From Halothiobacillus sp. 15-55-196 (GTDB taxonomy: Bacteria > Pseudomonadota > Gammaproteobacteria > Halothiobacillales > Halothiobacillaceae), in assembly GCA_002282715.1 (NCBI GenBank), contig NCKC01000014.1:1-39672 (forward strand): a DNA stretch of 39,672 bases. Reading direction: 5' to 3'. This document shows positions 8,754 through 18,817 of this stretch, piece by piece. Every line of letters starts with the position of its first letter. Within the stretch, counting starts at the first letter, position 1. A model generated the notes under the pieces. The model saw only the letters and a program-made list of their open reading frames with translations. It made no database searches and was not told the origin of the DNA. Position numbers and translations under genes: made by a program.

Positions 8754-9092
8754 TTATGGTTGATCTTTATGAAATAGATGGATCGTTACCCATTTGTCCA
8801 AATTTCGGTTATCAGGGGTCATGACGCCGTACGGAATCGTTTTAAGGTGGATGTTTCGAATAAGGCCGATCGTCGGGCGGATCAGGAATTGGATTGAGGC
8901 AATCAGAAATACCCACGCACGCGCAGTTACCAGACCGGGTATCAGAAAAAAAGCACTACCCAGGATAAACCAAAGCGCAATGAGAAAGTCGTTGAACAGG
9001 ATCGCAGTTTCGTACCGATGACTGATTACGAGCTCGTCCTTGCCCAGGGTGATATCGATGTCCCTTTGTGATGAATCTGGAGCCCCCTTCAT
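8754..9092 (-). CDS. YrhK-like small membrane protein
   Basis: 112 residues with an N-terminal soluble part and two hydrophobic segments (about residues 32-52 and 58-78). The pattern HRYETAILFNDFLIALWFILGS is characteristic of YrhK-domain proteins, whose function is unknown. Its ATG overlaps the trmB stop (ATGA at 9089-9092), so it is the last gene of the thiG-trmB transcription unit. It converges with dnaQ; no clear terminator was seen in the 93 bp between. Confidence 0.75.
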   Translation of the reverse strand: MKGAPDSSQRDIDITLGKDELVISHRYETAILFNDFLIALWFILGSAFFLIPGLVTARAWVFLIASIQFLIRPTIGLIRNIHLKTIPYGVMTPDNRNLDKWVTIHLFHKDQP

Positions 9093-9814
9093 GCAGTGGG
9101 CTTGGGGATAATAGTTCGACGATAAAGTAGGTCGAAAACAGCGTGCTGCAAACGGATTCCTCTTCGTTCGAACTTGGTTTCCGGGCGCCAGCTGGGACGG
9201 GCAGCCTCTCCGATTCCGACATGCTCCGATGAAAAATCAGGGTGGTTATCAAGTACTGTACGCATGTGTTCTGCGTAGGGTGCCCAGTCGGTTGCCAAGT
9301 GCCATAACCCGCCTTGTTTGAGCTTTTGGCTGACCAGGTTCGCAAACTCGGTCTGTACGATACGGCGTTTGTGGTGTCGGGCCTTGTGCCAAGGGTCCGG
9401 AAAATAGAGCAGTAAGCGATCCAGGCTGGCGTTTTCGATACGGCTTTGGATGAAGGGTACGGCGTCTTCGGCCACGATGCGAATATTCCTCAAGCCCAGG
9501 CGTTCGACGCCCAGTGCCAAATGGCCGATGCCGGGCCTGTGGACTTCGATGCCGATAAAATCTTGGTCCGGGGCTGCTGCGGCCATGTGCAGCAGGCTTT
9601 CACCATTGCCAAAACCAATCTCCAGGGTGATCGGCGCGCTGCGTCCAAATACGGCTTCGAGATCGAGCACATCACCTTCTGCCTTGAGTTCCAGCGAGGG
9701 CAACAGCTCGTTGATTGCGCGAATCTGCGCTGTGGTGAGCCGTCCTTCACGCCGGATAAACGAGCGGATGGGACGGTGCGTATGGGGCGCGGACGGCGTG
9801 TCGGTAGTCATCAT
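9089..9814 (-). CDS. trmB: tRNA (guanine-N7)-methyltransferase
   Basis: Makes m7G46 in tRNA variable loops using SAM. The 241-residue protein has SAM motif I LEIGFGNGES near residue 64, the IGIEVHRPGIG segment, and the highly specific LYFPDPWHKARHHKRR signature around residue 137, then TDWAPYAEHM. The length matches the bacterial family. It begins 8 bp after thiG and ends overlapping the YrhK-like gene. The thiG-trmB pairing is common in gammaproteobacteria. Confidence 0.96.
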   Translation of the reverse strand: MMTTDTPSAPHTHRPIRSFIRREGRLTTAQIRAINELLPSLELKAEGDVLDLEAVFGRSAPITLEIGFGNGESLLHMAAAAPDQDFIGIEVHRPGIGHLALGVERLGLRNIRIVAEDAVPFIQSRIENASLDRLLLYFPDPWHKARHHKRRIVQTEFANLVSQKLKQGGLWHLATDWAPYAEHMRTVLDNHPDFSSEHVGIGEAARPSWRPETKFERRGIRLQHAVFDLLYRRTIIPKPTA

Positions 9815-9822
9815 TCGTGTGG

Positions 9823-10614
<792 letters not shown>

Positions 10615-10719
10615 ATGTCGTGGTTGCCTTGTGTTTTGTTTGCCGAATGATTCGTATGGATTCGTTCTGGCTGTCTATCTCGATGGGGTCAGGTGTCTTG
10701 TACCCCGTGTGCGATTCAG

Positions 10720-10760
10720 GCCGGGAATGTGACGATTTTACATGTATCGTCAAACCCGGC
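10720..10760 (-). terminator. Long hairpin between ygfZ and thiG
   Basis: Two stacked stems: GCCGGG/CCCGGC outside and TGACGAT/ATCGTCA inside, separated by a small AATG/AA internal loop and closed by a 9-nt loop. It begins 17 nt after the ygfZ stop in the direction of transcription. No T-run follows, so it may be a Rho-dependent end, a processing/stability hairpin, or a leader structure for thiG. Confidence 0.4.
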
Positions 10761-10776
10761 AGACGGCCATCTGCTG

Positions 10777-11799
10777 TCAGTGTCGTTGTTCTGCCGTCTC
10801 GAGAAAAGGGCCGGGTTGCAATGTGCACGGTTGTCCTTCGATGAGGAGTTCGTCGTGCAGATGATTCAAGCGCATGACCGCGAGAAAGACCTGCATGTTC
10901 TCATTTCCAACCCGGCAGATCACACTGCGTACGATTTCGCCCGCCTCGGTTTCGGGTTCGTTAGCTGGATGAATGACTGATTTCGGCAGAACCGGTTCGG
11001 CCATGCGTGTGTATCCTTTGACCATGCGGCGGTTGGATTTCCCGAGATAGTGCAGGCGGGCGACGACTTCTTGGCCGGGATAGCAGCCCTTCTTGAAACT
11101 CACGGCCTGGAGTAGATCGAGGTTGATCCACTGCGGTACAAAGTGCAGCACCGTTTCACGATTGATGGTGGGAATGCCGTCGTGAATTTCGGCGCAGTTC
11201 CAGGCGTTTTGTGTGGTTCGTTGCGGCAAATGAGGGGCAAGTGCCAGCAGCGCATGGGTCGGTCCCTGCAATGAAAGACGAGGGGCGTCACCCGTCTGCT
11301 CCCATGTCGCGACCACGCCCGAGGGCAGGGTGCACTGGGCCAGAGGGCCCGCTGGTGCCGAGGCCACGCCGCTGGCGACCAACAAAGCCGGATCGGGGTT
11401 CAGTACGCCGATACTTTGCCAGTCATCACTGATCTCGATAAGCACACGGCGGCGAAGAACGTACAGTTTCAATGTTTTGAACAGATCGGCGGCGAGTTCG
11501 GCGGGCACGGTCAGACGATAGGTCATGCCTTGTCCACCGTCTTGCGAACGCAGCGGATGGATGAGCACGGTAGTTAAAATCCGTCCTTTGGCGTTGCACA
11601 GTGCGCCGCGTGCCGCATGGCTGCCATCGAGCGACAGGATTTCCTGCGTCAGCATGGCTTGCAGGAAATCGCCCGCTTCTTCGCCGTTGACAAGCAAACT
11701 GGTTCGCGTATCCAGCGGAGCCCAGGCAGCCGAAGATGGGCTGGCGGGATCAACTGGTTCCGGGTGTGCCTGCAAAAACTGTATCCACTCGTTATTCAT
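10777..11799 (-). CDS. ygfZ: YgfZ/GcvT-domain folate-binding Fe-S cluster maintenance protein
   Basis: 340 residues, close to E. coli YgfZ (326). The defining motif KGCYPGQE is at residues 237-244 (Cys239), followed by VARLHYLGKSNRR. YgfZ binds tetrahydrofolate and supports assembly or repair of iron-sulfur enzymes such as MiaB. The frame is open upstream to 11958, but the region before ATG 11799 is AT-rich and unlike protein, so the start giving MNNEWIQFLQ is chosen. It is divergent from prfC, with a 217-bp intergenic region holding both promoters. Confidence 0.93.
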   Translation of the reverse strand: MNNEWIQFLQAHPEPVDPASPSSAAWAPLDTRTSLLVNGEEAGDFLQAMLTQEILSLDGSHAARGALCNAKGRILTTVLIHPLRSQDGGQGMTYRLTVPAELAADLFKTLKLYVLRRRVLIEISDDWQSIGVLNPDPALLVASGVASAPAGPLAQCTLPSGVVATWEQTGDAPRLSLQGPTHALLALAPHLPQRTTQNAWNCAEIHDGIPTINRETVLHFVPQWINLDLLQAVSFKKGCYPGQEVVARLHYLGKSNRRMVKGYTRMAEPVLPKSVIHPANEPETEAGEIVRSVICRVGNENMQVFLAVMRLNHLHDELLIEGQPCTLQPGPFLETAEQRH

Positions 11800-11970
11800 G
11801 TCGTTTGTTTCGATAAATCTGGAATTGGAAGAATAACACCGTGGGCGATTCTCTGCCCATCGCCAAGGCTTGGCCGTTATGATCAATTTATCCGATGCCA
11901 AAATCAGCAGGCTACGCTTGTTAAAGCGATCAGACCGATGATAGCCAATGGACGGCATTCATCAATCGGG

Positions 11971-11980
11971 CTGCTAGAAT
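11971..11980 (+). promoter_or_regulatory. Possible extended -10 promoter for prfC
   Basis: TGCTAGAAT (TGnTAnAAT) is an extended -10 element 36 bp before the prfC start. No good -35 is seen 16-18 bp upstream, which is tolerated with extended -10 promoters. Sequence evidence only. Confidence 0.35.
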
Positions 11981-12016
11981 GCCTGTTTTCTTTTCTCCGC
12001 TAGCGGATGTATTTTT

Positions 12017-13627
12017 ATGACTGCTCTTGATTTTGCTGCCGAAACCATGCGTCGGCGCACCTTTGCGATTATTTCGCACCCCGATGCGGGCAAAACGACG
12101 ATCACCGAGAAGCTCCTCCTGTTCGGCGGCGCCATTCAGATGGCCGGCACGGTCAAGGGGCGTAAATCCACCCGTCATGCCACTTCCGACTGGATGGCCA
12201 TGGAGAAGGAGCGGGGGATTTCGGTCAGCAGCTCCGTGATGCAGTTTCCCTACAAGGATCACATCGTCAACCTGCTCGACACACCGGGCCACGAAGACTT
12301 CTCGGAAGATACCTACCGCGTACTCACGGCGGTGGATTCGGCGCTGATGGTGATCGATGTGGCCAAGGGCGTCGAGGCGCGAACCATCAAACTGATGGAT
12401 GTGTGCCGCCTGCGCGATACGCCGATCATTTCATTCATCAACAAGATGGATCGAGAAGGCAAGGAACCGCTGGAACTGCTGGACGAGATCGAATCCATTT
12501 TGAAGATTCGTTGTGCACCCATCACCTGGCCGATCGGCATGGGTAAGCGCTTCAAGGGGGTTTATCACCTGTATGAAGACCGGGTGATTCTCTACGGCCC
12601 ATCGCTGCCGACCCGTGCGCAGTCCAAAACCGAAATCAAGGGCTTGAATAACCCGGAGCTCGATGATCTGCTGGGCGATCAGGCCGATGAACTGCGTATG
12701 GAAATCGAACTCGTGCAGGGCGCCGCCGATACCTACGATCACGAAGCATATCTGCGCGGGGAGTTGTCGCCGGTCTATTTCGGCTCGGCGATGAATAACT
12801 TCGGCGTGCAGGAGCTGCTCGATGGGTTTGTCGAGGCCGCGCCCGGCCCGCTACCGCGTCCCAGTACGGCTCGTGAGGTGTTACCGACCGAGGACAAGTT
12901 TTCCGGTTTCGTGTTCAAGATTCAGGCGAACATGGACCCGCAGCACCGCGACCGGATTGCGTTCTTTCGTGTTTGTTCGGGCAAGTTCAGCCGGGGCATG
13001 AAGGTCAAGCATGTCCGGTTGAACCGCGACATCAAAATCCCCGACGCGCTGACCTTCATGTCATCCGACCGTGAACGCCTGGAAGAAGCCTATCCGGGGG
13101 ACATCATCGGCATTCACAATCACGGCACAATTCGTATTGGCGATACCTTCACCGAAGGCGAGCGTCTGGCCTTCACCGGCATTCCGAACTTTGCACCGGA
13201 ATTGTTCCGTCGGGCACGACTGCGGGATCCGCTCAAATCCAAGCAATTACTCAAGGGCTTGAGCCAGTTATGCGAAGAGGGCGCGACCCAGCTCTACAAG
13301 CCATTGATTAACAACGATTTGATCTTGGGTGCGGTGGGCGTGTTGCAGTTTGAAGTGGTGTCGGAGCGGCTGAAAACCGAGTATTCCGTCGATTGCCAGT
13401 TCGAACAGGTGAACGTAACCACGGCCCGCTGGATCGAATGCGATGATTCCAAGCGCTTGGAAGAGTTCAAGGACAAAAACGAAGCGAATCTTGCGCTCGA
13501 TCATGCGGGGGATTTGGTCTACATCGCCCCCACGCGCGTCAACCTGCAAATGGCGCAGGAACGCTGGAAGGATGTGCGGTTCCTCGCTACGCGCGAGCAT
13601 GGCGATTACACCGCGGCAGAGGAGTGA
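12017..13627 (+). CDS. prfC: Peptide chain release factor 3
   Basis: A translational GTPase that recycles RF1/RF2 from the ribosome after termination. The 536-residue protein has the P-loop HPDAGKTT (21-28), the switch I region with [22 protein letters not shown] (G3), NKMDRE (G4), and the RF3-type C-terminal domains. The length agrees with E. coli RF3 (529). The [14 protein letters not shown] segment distinguishes RF3 from EF-G. It converges with the lipoprotein gene, leaving only 9 bp between stops. Confidence 0.97.
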   Translation: MTALDFAAETMRRRTFAIISHPDAGKTTITEKLLLFGGAIQMAGTVKGRKSTRHATSDWMAMEKERGISVSSSVMQFPYKDHIVNLLDTPGHEDFSEDTYRVLTAVDSALMVIDVAKGVEARTIKLMDVCRLRDTPIISFINKMDREGKEPLELLDEIESILKIRCAPITWPIGMGKRFKGVYHLYEDRVILYGPSLPTRAQSKTEIKGLNNPELDDLLGDQADELRMEIELVQGAADTYDHEAYLRGELSPVYFGSAMNNFGVQELLDGFVEAAPGPLPRPSTAREVLPTEDKFSGFVFKIQANMDPQHRDRIAFFRVCSGKFSRGMKVKHVRLNRDIKIPDALTFMSSDRERLEEAYPGDIIGIHNHGTIRIGDTFTEGERLAFTGIPNFAPELFRRARLRDPLKSKQLLKGLSQLCEEGATQLYKPLINNDLILGAVGVLQFEVVSERLKTEYSVDCQFEQVNVTTARWIECDDSKRLEEFKDKNEANLALDHAGDLVYIAPTRVNLQMAQERWKDVRFLATREHGDYTAAEE

Positions 13628-13636
13628 ACCTGCCGG

Positions 13637-14338
13637 TTATTTGCTGGCGGGCTGCTCCGGGGTAGCGTCTTGCGGAATGGTGGCCGCAAGCATGCTGAAA
13701 TCCTTCGGAGAAATGTACTGGAACAGATCCTTGCCATCGCTGTTGACGGCGATCAGCAGGCCTTTCTTTGGATAAAGCCAATACTGGGTACTGCCCTTGG
13801 TGTTCCGGATTTCATCCGGTTTGCCGAAATGGCGATCGATAAGATCAGTCGTGTATTCCGCGGCCGGCCGGTAGGTAATGGACTCGATCGGGAAATACTG
13901 CGCTTTGCGAATGTGTTCGTCGGTCATCGGGTACTTCCAGGCACCGCTGGGTGTCGGGTCCGGCTTGGCATGATTTTTTGCAATCCACTCGTTCAGTTCC
14001 TTGGGGTCGGTTTTGGCTACGATGGTGACGTTGGCTGTCAAGGCGCCCACGTTCATGGTGCCGAAATACGCTTCCAGCGAGGCTTTCTTGTCCGGATCCA
14101 CAAAGATGGCCAGTTCCGCTTTCTGGTCATATACCCGTTTGAATTCGAGCAGGGAATCCTTCCCCAGATGCACACCGAAAACCGCACTGGTGCCGTCCGG
14201 AAGCACTTTAATATCCCAGGGCAGGAAGGGGTGGTCCGGCGCTTTCGCAGTGCAGGCAACAATGGCTGTGCCCAGCAACAGAGCGACCATGAGACGCTGA
14301 AAAATCGGGAGAATGCGACTGATAGGGTTTCGGAACAT
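13637..14338 (-). CDS. Predicted lipoprotein of unknown function
   Basis: 233 residues from ATG 14338, which has AGGA eight bases upstream; the longer frame from 14431 lacks a signal. The N-terminus is a lipoprotein signal peptide, LLLGTAIVAC, with the lipobox cysteine near residue 29. The mature part (DIKVLPDGTSAVFGVHLGKDSL...) resembles uncharacterised proteobacterial lipoproteins; no catalytic motif was recognised. It is divergent from the rhodanese gene. Membrane anchoring is inferred from the lipobox, and the residue after Cys is Thr, which does not indicate inner-membrane retention. Confidence 0.75.
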   Translation of the reverse strand: MFRNPISRILPIFQRLMVALLLGTAIVACTAKAPDHPFLPWDIKVLPDGTSAVFGVHLGKDSLLEFKRVYDQKAELAIFVDPDKKASLEAYFGTMNVGALTANVTIVAKTDPKELNEWIAKNHAKPDPTPSGAWKYPMTDEHIRKAQYFPIESITYRPAAEYTTDLIDRHFGKPDEIRNTKGSTQYWLYPKKGLLIAVNSDGKDLFQYISPKDFSMLAATIPQDATPEQPASK

Positions 14339-14512
14339 TTGCGCGATCCTGAAAACTAAACAAGAATGATGCCGCAATGTATCAGATGCACCACCGAAAT
14401 GGATGCTTAAGTGGCTTGCCATCATGGTCAATAGGCGTAGCCAATGGCGCAGGTTTATTTGTTTTATTGGCGCTTGCGCTCGTGTTTATTTTTACCTATC
14501 AAGGAGTTGGTT

Positions 14513-15328
14513 ATGTTTATTGGTCGAACGGGATTCGGGCTTGCCTGTGCCCTGCTGCTGTGTGGTGCAACGGCCGGGATGGCGGTGGCATCGGCTGATG
14601 AGATGCAATTCCCCCTGCGGGCGCAATATGAAACGGTGGGCGTGAAGCCCATTTCCACGGCTGATTTATTGGCGCACTTCAATAATTACACGATCATCGA
14701 TGCACGCTCGGAATACGAGTATCAGACACTGCACATCGAAGGCGCCGAATCGGTGCCTTTAACCTCCCCGGGCTTCGATCAGAGTGTGAAGACATTGGCA
14801 GACAAGACGAAAAAGCCCCTGGTCTTCTACTGTAACGGCACGACATGCGAAAAATCCTACAAGGCTGCCGTGCGCGCCATACAGTCGGGCGTAAAGCAGG
14901 TACTCGTTTATGATGCCGGGATTTTCCATTGGGCAGAAGCCAACCCCGGCAAGACGGATTTGCTCGGCAAGAAAATGCAGTCGGCCAGCCAGTTGATTTC
15001 GAAGGCCGATTTTGCCGCGCATCTTTTGAGTCCGCGCGATTTCTATGAACGCGTCATGGGTGATCCGAATGCGATTGTGCTGGATATCCGGGATGCAAGT
15101 CAGCGCGCGGGCGTTTCCCTGTTCCAAATGCGTGATGTACATGTGCCTTTGGATAACGCTCGACTCACCGATTGGGTGGACCGGGCCAAGAGGGAGAACC
15201 GCGCGATGTTCTTTATCGACGCTACCGGTCACCAGGTGCAATGGTTGCAGTACTACCTCAAAGGACAAGGCTTGCACGATTATTGGTTCATGAAAGGTGG
15301 CGCCAAGGCGTTTTACGATACGCTTTGA
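14513..15328 (+). CDS. Secreted tandem rhodanese-domain protein
   Basis: 271 residues from ATG 14513 (AAGGAG six bases upstream). A Sec signal peptide ends around ASA-DE (residue 28-29). Domain 1 (about 45-145) is a rhodanese with IIDARSEYEY and an active-site loop FYCNGTTCEKSYKA (Cys107, with a second Cys112). Domain 2 (about 165-271) has the fold landmarks VLDIRDASQRAG and FMKGGAKAF but no cysteine at the active-site position (FFIDATGHQ), so it is probably catalytically dead. It is followed after 33 bp by another secreted protein, likely in the same operon. Role inferred: periplasmic sulfane-sulfur transfer or binding. Confidence 0.85.
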   Translation: MFIGRTGFGLACALLLCGATAGMAVASADEMQFPLRAQYETVGVKPISTADLLAHFNNYTIIDARSEYEYQTLHIEGAESVPLTSPGFDQSVKTLADKTKKPLVFYCNGTTCEKSYKAAVRAIQSGVKQVLVYDAGIFHWAEANPGKTDLLGKKMQSASQLISKADFAAHLLSPRDFYERVMGDPNAIVLDIRDASQRAGVSLFQMRDVHVPLDNARLTDWVDRAKRENRAMFFIDATGHQVQWLQYYLKGQGLHDYWFMKGGAKAFYDTL

Positions 15329-15361
15329 TTCAAGAATGGCTTAAATCACAAGGGGATTCAC

Positions 15362-15883
15362 ATGCGTTATGTGTTGGTTGGTTTGATCGCTTTGGGTGGC
15401 GTCACTTTTTTAGGCGCGACGGCAAAGGCGGATTTGAATGTTGCTACAGCTCATTCTGAAGCTCAAGTGGTCGGGCAGCCCTTTCCCATCCTGAAATTAA
15501 CCAATCAGCAGGATGTCCCCGTTCAGTTGCCGGGCGAAGCGTCGGTGATAGTTTTTGCAAACGCAAAGAATGTTGATGAATGGGCCGATCCCTTGCTGGC
15601 GAAGTTTGGTCAAAAGCAAATGGAAGCCAATCATCTGGTCTACCTTTCCGACATTCACCGCATGCCGTGGATGATCAGCAAGATGTTTGCGCTACCCAAA
15701 TTGAAGGAACGCACTTATTCGGTCGCCTTGATCCGCGAGGCCAATCAAGTGCCTGCAACCATCGAGCCGAAAGTGGATTGCCTGAATTGGATTCAGTTAA
15801 AATCTGGCACCATTACCTCCCTCGCACCGGTTTGCAATCCGACCGATCTCGGGAAACGATTGAACGCATTGTTGTTGCATTAG
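15362..15883 (+). CDS. Secreted protein, possible thioredoxin-like fold
   Basis: 173 residues with a clear signal peptide (MRYVLVGLIALGGVTFLGA, cleavage near AKA-DL). The start of the mature part (VGQPFPILKLTNQQDVPVQL, then a hydrophobic strand SVIVFANAKN) resembles the opening of thioredoxin/peroxiredoxin-like folds, but there is no CXXC. Two cysteines, 140 and 158, could form a disulfide. Good ribosome site AAGGGG. It lies 33 bp after the rhodanese gene, so a shared periplasmic sulfur or redox function is likely but unproven. No named family recognised. Confidence 0.65.
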   Translation: MRYVLVGLIALGGVTFLGATAKADLNVATAHSEAQVVGQPFPILKLTNQQDVPVQLPGEASVIVFANAKNVDEWADPLLAKFGQKQMEANHLVYLSDIHRMPWMISKMFALPKLKERTYSVALIREANQVPATIEPKVDCLNWIQLKSGTITSLAPVCNPTDLGKRLNALLLH

Positions 15884-15988
15884 TTGCAAATCAGGCCATT
15901 CCTGGATGAGTTGACCATCCGGGCAAGCGCAGCACCTGCGGGTGATTCCGGTCTGGCTCACGCTTCCAGTTTTCCACTGATTTTTTCG

Positions 15989-17218
15989 CTAACTGGTTGC
16001 CAATAAATAGCCGTTCAGACTGACCACCACCACCACGGTGAGCCATCCGAGCCATCGGACCCAGGTCGGGTTGACGTAACCACGCATCAATTTTTGATCG
16101 CTGGTAAATAGCACCAGCGGGATCAGCGCCAGCGCAATACCAAATGAGAGCACGACCTGGCTGTACACCAGCACTTCGGTCACATTTAAACCAAGCGCAA
16201 TGATGATGAATGACGGTGTCATGGTGATGGCGCGCCGCAGCCAGAGCGGAATTCGAAAACGCACAAAACCACTCATGATCTCCTGCCCGGCCAGAGTGCC
16301 CACGATGGTCGAAGCCAAACCGGCAATCAGCAGGCTCGCGCCGAAGATTTGAGCTGCGATAGCACCCAGCAGAGGGGTAAGTGTTTCATACGCATTCTCG
16401 ATGCTGCCCGACTCGGCCGAGGGATTACCGTAGAAGACCGCTGCGGCCATGGCGAGCATGGACAGATTCACGAAACCGGCAATCGTCATGGCGATGGCGA
16501 CATCCCATTTGGTGCTGCGAAAGATGGTTTTACGGTGAATTTTTCCGTATCTCGCCAGCTCTGCCTTGCTCAGTGCTGAATGAAGATAGATGACATGCGG
16601 CATGACCGTCGCGCCCAGAATGCCTGCGGCCAGAAAAATGCTATCCCGGCCATCAAAACCGGGGATTAATGCCCCTTCAAGCACGGAAGCGGGATGGGGG
16701 TGGCTGAACAACAATTCGGCAACGTAGATCAGAGCAACGGAGAGCAACATGCCGCCGATCACGATTTGCAACGTTTTGAGGTTACGCGTTTCAAGGCTTA
16801 ATACGGCCCAACTGATGATTGCCGTGATAACAGCCCCTTCCATCAAAGTGAAGCCGAACAGAAGCTTGAAACCAAGCGCCGCGCCGACAAATTCGGCAAT
16901 ATCGGTCGCCATGGCCAGAATTTCTGCCTGTATCCAGTACGGATAAACAGCCCAGCGCGGCAAACGTTTGCCCAGCATAGAGGCGAGCGACTCTCCTGTC
17001 GCCAGACCAAGCTTTGCAGAAAGCATCTGGATGAGTGCTGCCATCAGGTTGGCCCAGACCACGACCCACAGCAATAAATACCCGTAATCGGCACCAGCCT
17101 GGATATTGGTGGCGTAATTGCCAGGGTCGATATAACCAATGGCCGCCACAAAGGCGGGGCCCAGAAACAGGGCGCGCGTGCGTTTGGACGAGCGGGGGAG
17201 CGGGGTATGAATAGACAT
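15989..17218 (-). CDS. mntH: Nramp-family divalent metal (Mn2+/H+) transporter
   Basis: 409-residue inner-membrane protein with about 11 membrane segments. Metal-binding motifs of the family are intact: DPGN in TM1 (residues 31-34, GYIDPGNYATN) and MPH in TM6 (206-208, ATVMPHVIYLHSAL). The length equals E. coli MntH (412). Function: proton-coupled Mn2+ (and Fe2+) import. The gene stands alone, convergent with the secreted-protein gene, and has a promoter overlapped by palindromes just upstream, suggesting metal-responsive repression. Confidence 0.95.
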   Translation of the reverse strand: MSIHTPLPRSSKRTRALFLGPAFVAAIGYIDPGNYATNIQAGADYGYLLLWVVVWANLMAALIQMLSAKLGLATGESLASMLGKRLPRWAVYPYWIQAEILAMATDIAEFVGAALGFKLLFGFTLMEGAVITAIISWAVLSLETRNLKTLQIVIGGMLLSVALIYVAELLFSHPHPASVLEGALIPGFDGRDSIFLAAGILGATVMPHVIYLHSALSKAELARYGKIHRKTIFRSTKWDVAIAMTIAGFVNLSMLAMAAAVFYGNPSAESGSIENAYETLTPLLGAIAAQIFGASLLIAGLASTIVGTLAGQEIMSGFVRFRIPLWLRRAITMTPSFIIIALGLNVTEVLVYSQVVLSFGIALALIPLVLFTSDQKLMRGYVNPTWVRWLGWLTVVVVVSLNGYLLATS

Positions 17219-17230
17219 GGGCCGTTATTT

Positions 17231-17278
17231 TTAGTTTAGACTAATTTAAAGTTTAGCCTTAACTAAATATTCGGGCAA
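17231..17278 (-). promoter_or_regulatory. mntH promoter with two overlapping palindromes (candidate metal-regulator operator)
   Basis: On the minus strand, TTGCCC (17273-17278), a 17-bp spacer and TAAACT (17250-17255) form a sigma-70-like promoter. Palindrome 1 (plus strand TTTAGCCTTAACTAAA, 17252-17267) covers the spacer and -10. Palindrome 2 (TTAGTTTAGACTAA, 17231-17244) lies just downstream. Both share TTAG/CTAA arms, as expected for a dimeric repressor. MntR- or Fur-family binding is inferred from the target gene; neither matches the E. coli consensus exactly. Confidence 0.55.
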
Positions 17279-17326
17279 CTGGATTTAATCACTCCGAATT
17301 TTGCGGCCTTTTGTGTCGGTCTTTTT

Positions 17327-18817
17327 TTACAAGCGCTTACGCATCAGGGTGACTTCAACACGGGTGCCGCCGCCTTCGCGTGCGAGAATTTGAATGTCGC
17401 CGCCCTGGGCGCGGACAGATGCGCGGGCGATGGCGAGGCCGAGGCCGCTGCCACCCGTATGCCTTGCACGGGAGGTTTCAAGTCGCACATAAGGTTCGAA
17501 TATCCGCTCCCGATCGGCTTCGGGGATACCGGGACCCCTATCCTCTATGCGAATAACAACGTCAGTCGGGCGAACTTCAACCGAAAGATCAACGGGGTCA
17601 TCGCTGTAACGCCGCGCATTATCCAGCACATTCTGCAAAGCCCGTTGAAGCGCCTGGGGTCTCGCCTTGACGGGTGTTTCTGCGGCGCCATGCCGCCGGA
17701 TTTGCGCACCCAGCAAGGTCATGTCTTCACACAGCAAATCAAGCAGTGCGTCCAGATCGAGTGATACAAGCGGCTCTGTTGTGGTGCCGGCCCTCAAAAA
17801 GGCCAGAGTGTGGCCGATCATTTCATCCATCTCGGTTAGGTCGTTCTCAATTTTCTGTTTAAGCTCGTCTTCCGGAAGATGGGCGAGTCGCAGTCGCATC
17901 CGGGTGATGGGTAAACGTAAATCGTGCGAGACGCCCGCCAGTGCATGCCCGCGAACTTCGATCAATCGTTGGATGTCACGTTGCATCTGGTTGAATGCCT
18001 GAGCCGCTCGACTGACTTCGTTGGGCCCGGTCTCGGTGAGCGGCGCTTGATTCAGATTCTGCGGCAGACGCACGGCCGCTTCGACCAGCGCATCGAGTGG
18101 TTGTGTGAGACGACGCAGAATCCAGGCCACGCCAGTGATCACGATACCCCCCAGCAGCAAGAGCCATCCCATGGTCTGAAAAGGCCAGCGCATGGGCGGC
18201 GGCAGGGCATGGCGCAGGGTCAGAACGCTGCCGTCATCGAGCCGGGCCTGAATCAACAGCGCATGTTCCCGGTGACCGCGGGCCGGGGGCTGCATCTGCC
18301 AATGACGGTCGAGTGTCCACGGTGCCTGCTGAAGCAGGATGGGCGCCGCTTCGGGTTCAAGCGTTCGCTCAGCGCGCCGATCCATGTCGTCGCCGTTAAT
18401 GGCCAGAACCTGGATCGGTATCGGTTGCTCCAACGCGCCATGCAGGCGTTGTGCAAACTGCCGTGTCATGGTGTTTTCCACGAGCACCTTCGCTCCGTTA
18501 TACATCTGGCCGATTGGGTGGTGCTCGGGTTGATGCCAAGGTTGGCGAAACATCAAGTGGGTCAGTGGTGTATTCATCCAACGGGCAAGACGGCGCCGTT
18601 CATCCGGTGCGGTATCGTTCTGAATCTGAATGATCTGGGCAATCCGCTGTATGGCGTAGTCGCCAAGCAGACGCTCGCCCAGACGGGCACGATCGGCCAC
18701 CAGTAAGCTCAAGCTCAGGGCGAGCGCCGCAACAATGCCCAGCGTCAGCATCAATAATACCTGTCCAAACAGACTGCGTGGCCAGATACGCCAAGCCACT
18801 GATTGCCTCTTGTTCAC
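17327..18817 (-). CDS. Sensor histidine kinase, EnvZ/CpxA-like
   Basis: 496 residues: TM1 about 17-40, a ~170-residue periplasmic sensor region, TM2 about 213-234, HAMP, then the kinase core. The phosphoacceptor is His298 (AGVSHDLRLPITRMR). The N box is NVLDNARRY (396-404), the G1 box EDRGPGIP (425-432) and the G2 box GGSGLGLAIAR (455-465), all intact. The start overlaps the response-regulator stop by 4 bp. The divergent neighbour is a Spy/CpxP-like protein, so an envelope-stress sensing role resembling CpxA is inferred; the periplasmic domain itself is unrecognised. Confidence 0.92.
   Translation of the reverse strand: MNKRQSVAWRIWPRSLFGQVLLMLTLGIVAALALSLSLLVADRARLGERLLGDYAIQRIAQIIQIQNDTAPDERRRLARWMNTPLTHLMFRQPWHQPEHHPIGQMYNGAKVLVENTMTRQFAQRLHGALEQPIPIQVLAINGDDMDRRAERTLEPEAAPILLQQAPWTLDRHWQMQPPARGHREHALLIQARLDDGSVLTLRHALPPPMRWPFQTMGWLLLLGGIVITGVAWILRRLTQPLDALVEAAVRLPQNLNQAPLTETGPNEVSRAAQAFNQMQRDIQRLIEVRGHALAGVSHDLRLPITRMRLRLAHLPEDELKQKIENDLTEMDEMIGHTLAFLRAGTTTEPLVSLDLDALLDLLCEDMTLLGAQIRRHGAAETPVKARPQALQRALQNVLDNARRYSDDPVDLSVEVRPTDVVIRIEDRGPGIPEADRERIFEPYVRLETSRARHTGGSGLGLAIARASVRAQGGDIQILAREGGGTRVEVTLMRKRL

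Noticed and set aside
10615..10776. TPP riboswitch upstream of thiG
   Set aside because: The conserved CUGAGA and ACCUGAU-type elements were not found on the minus strand.
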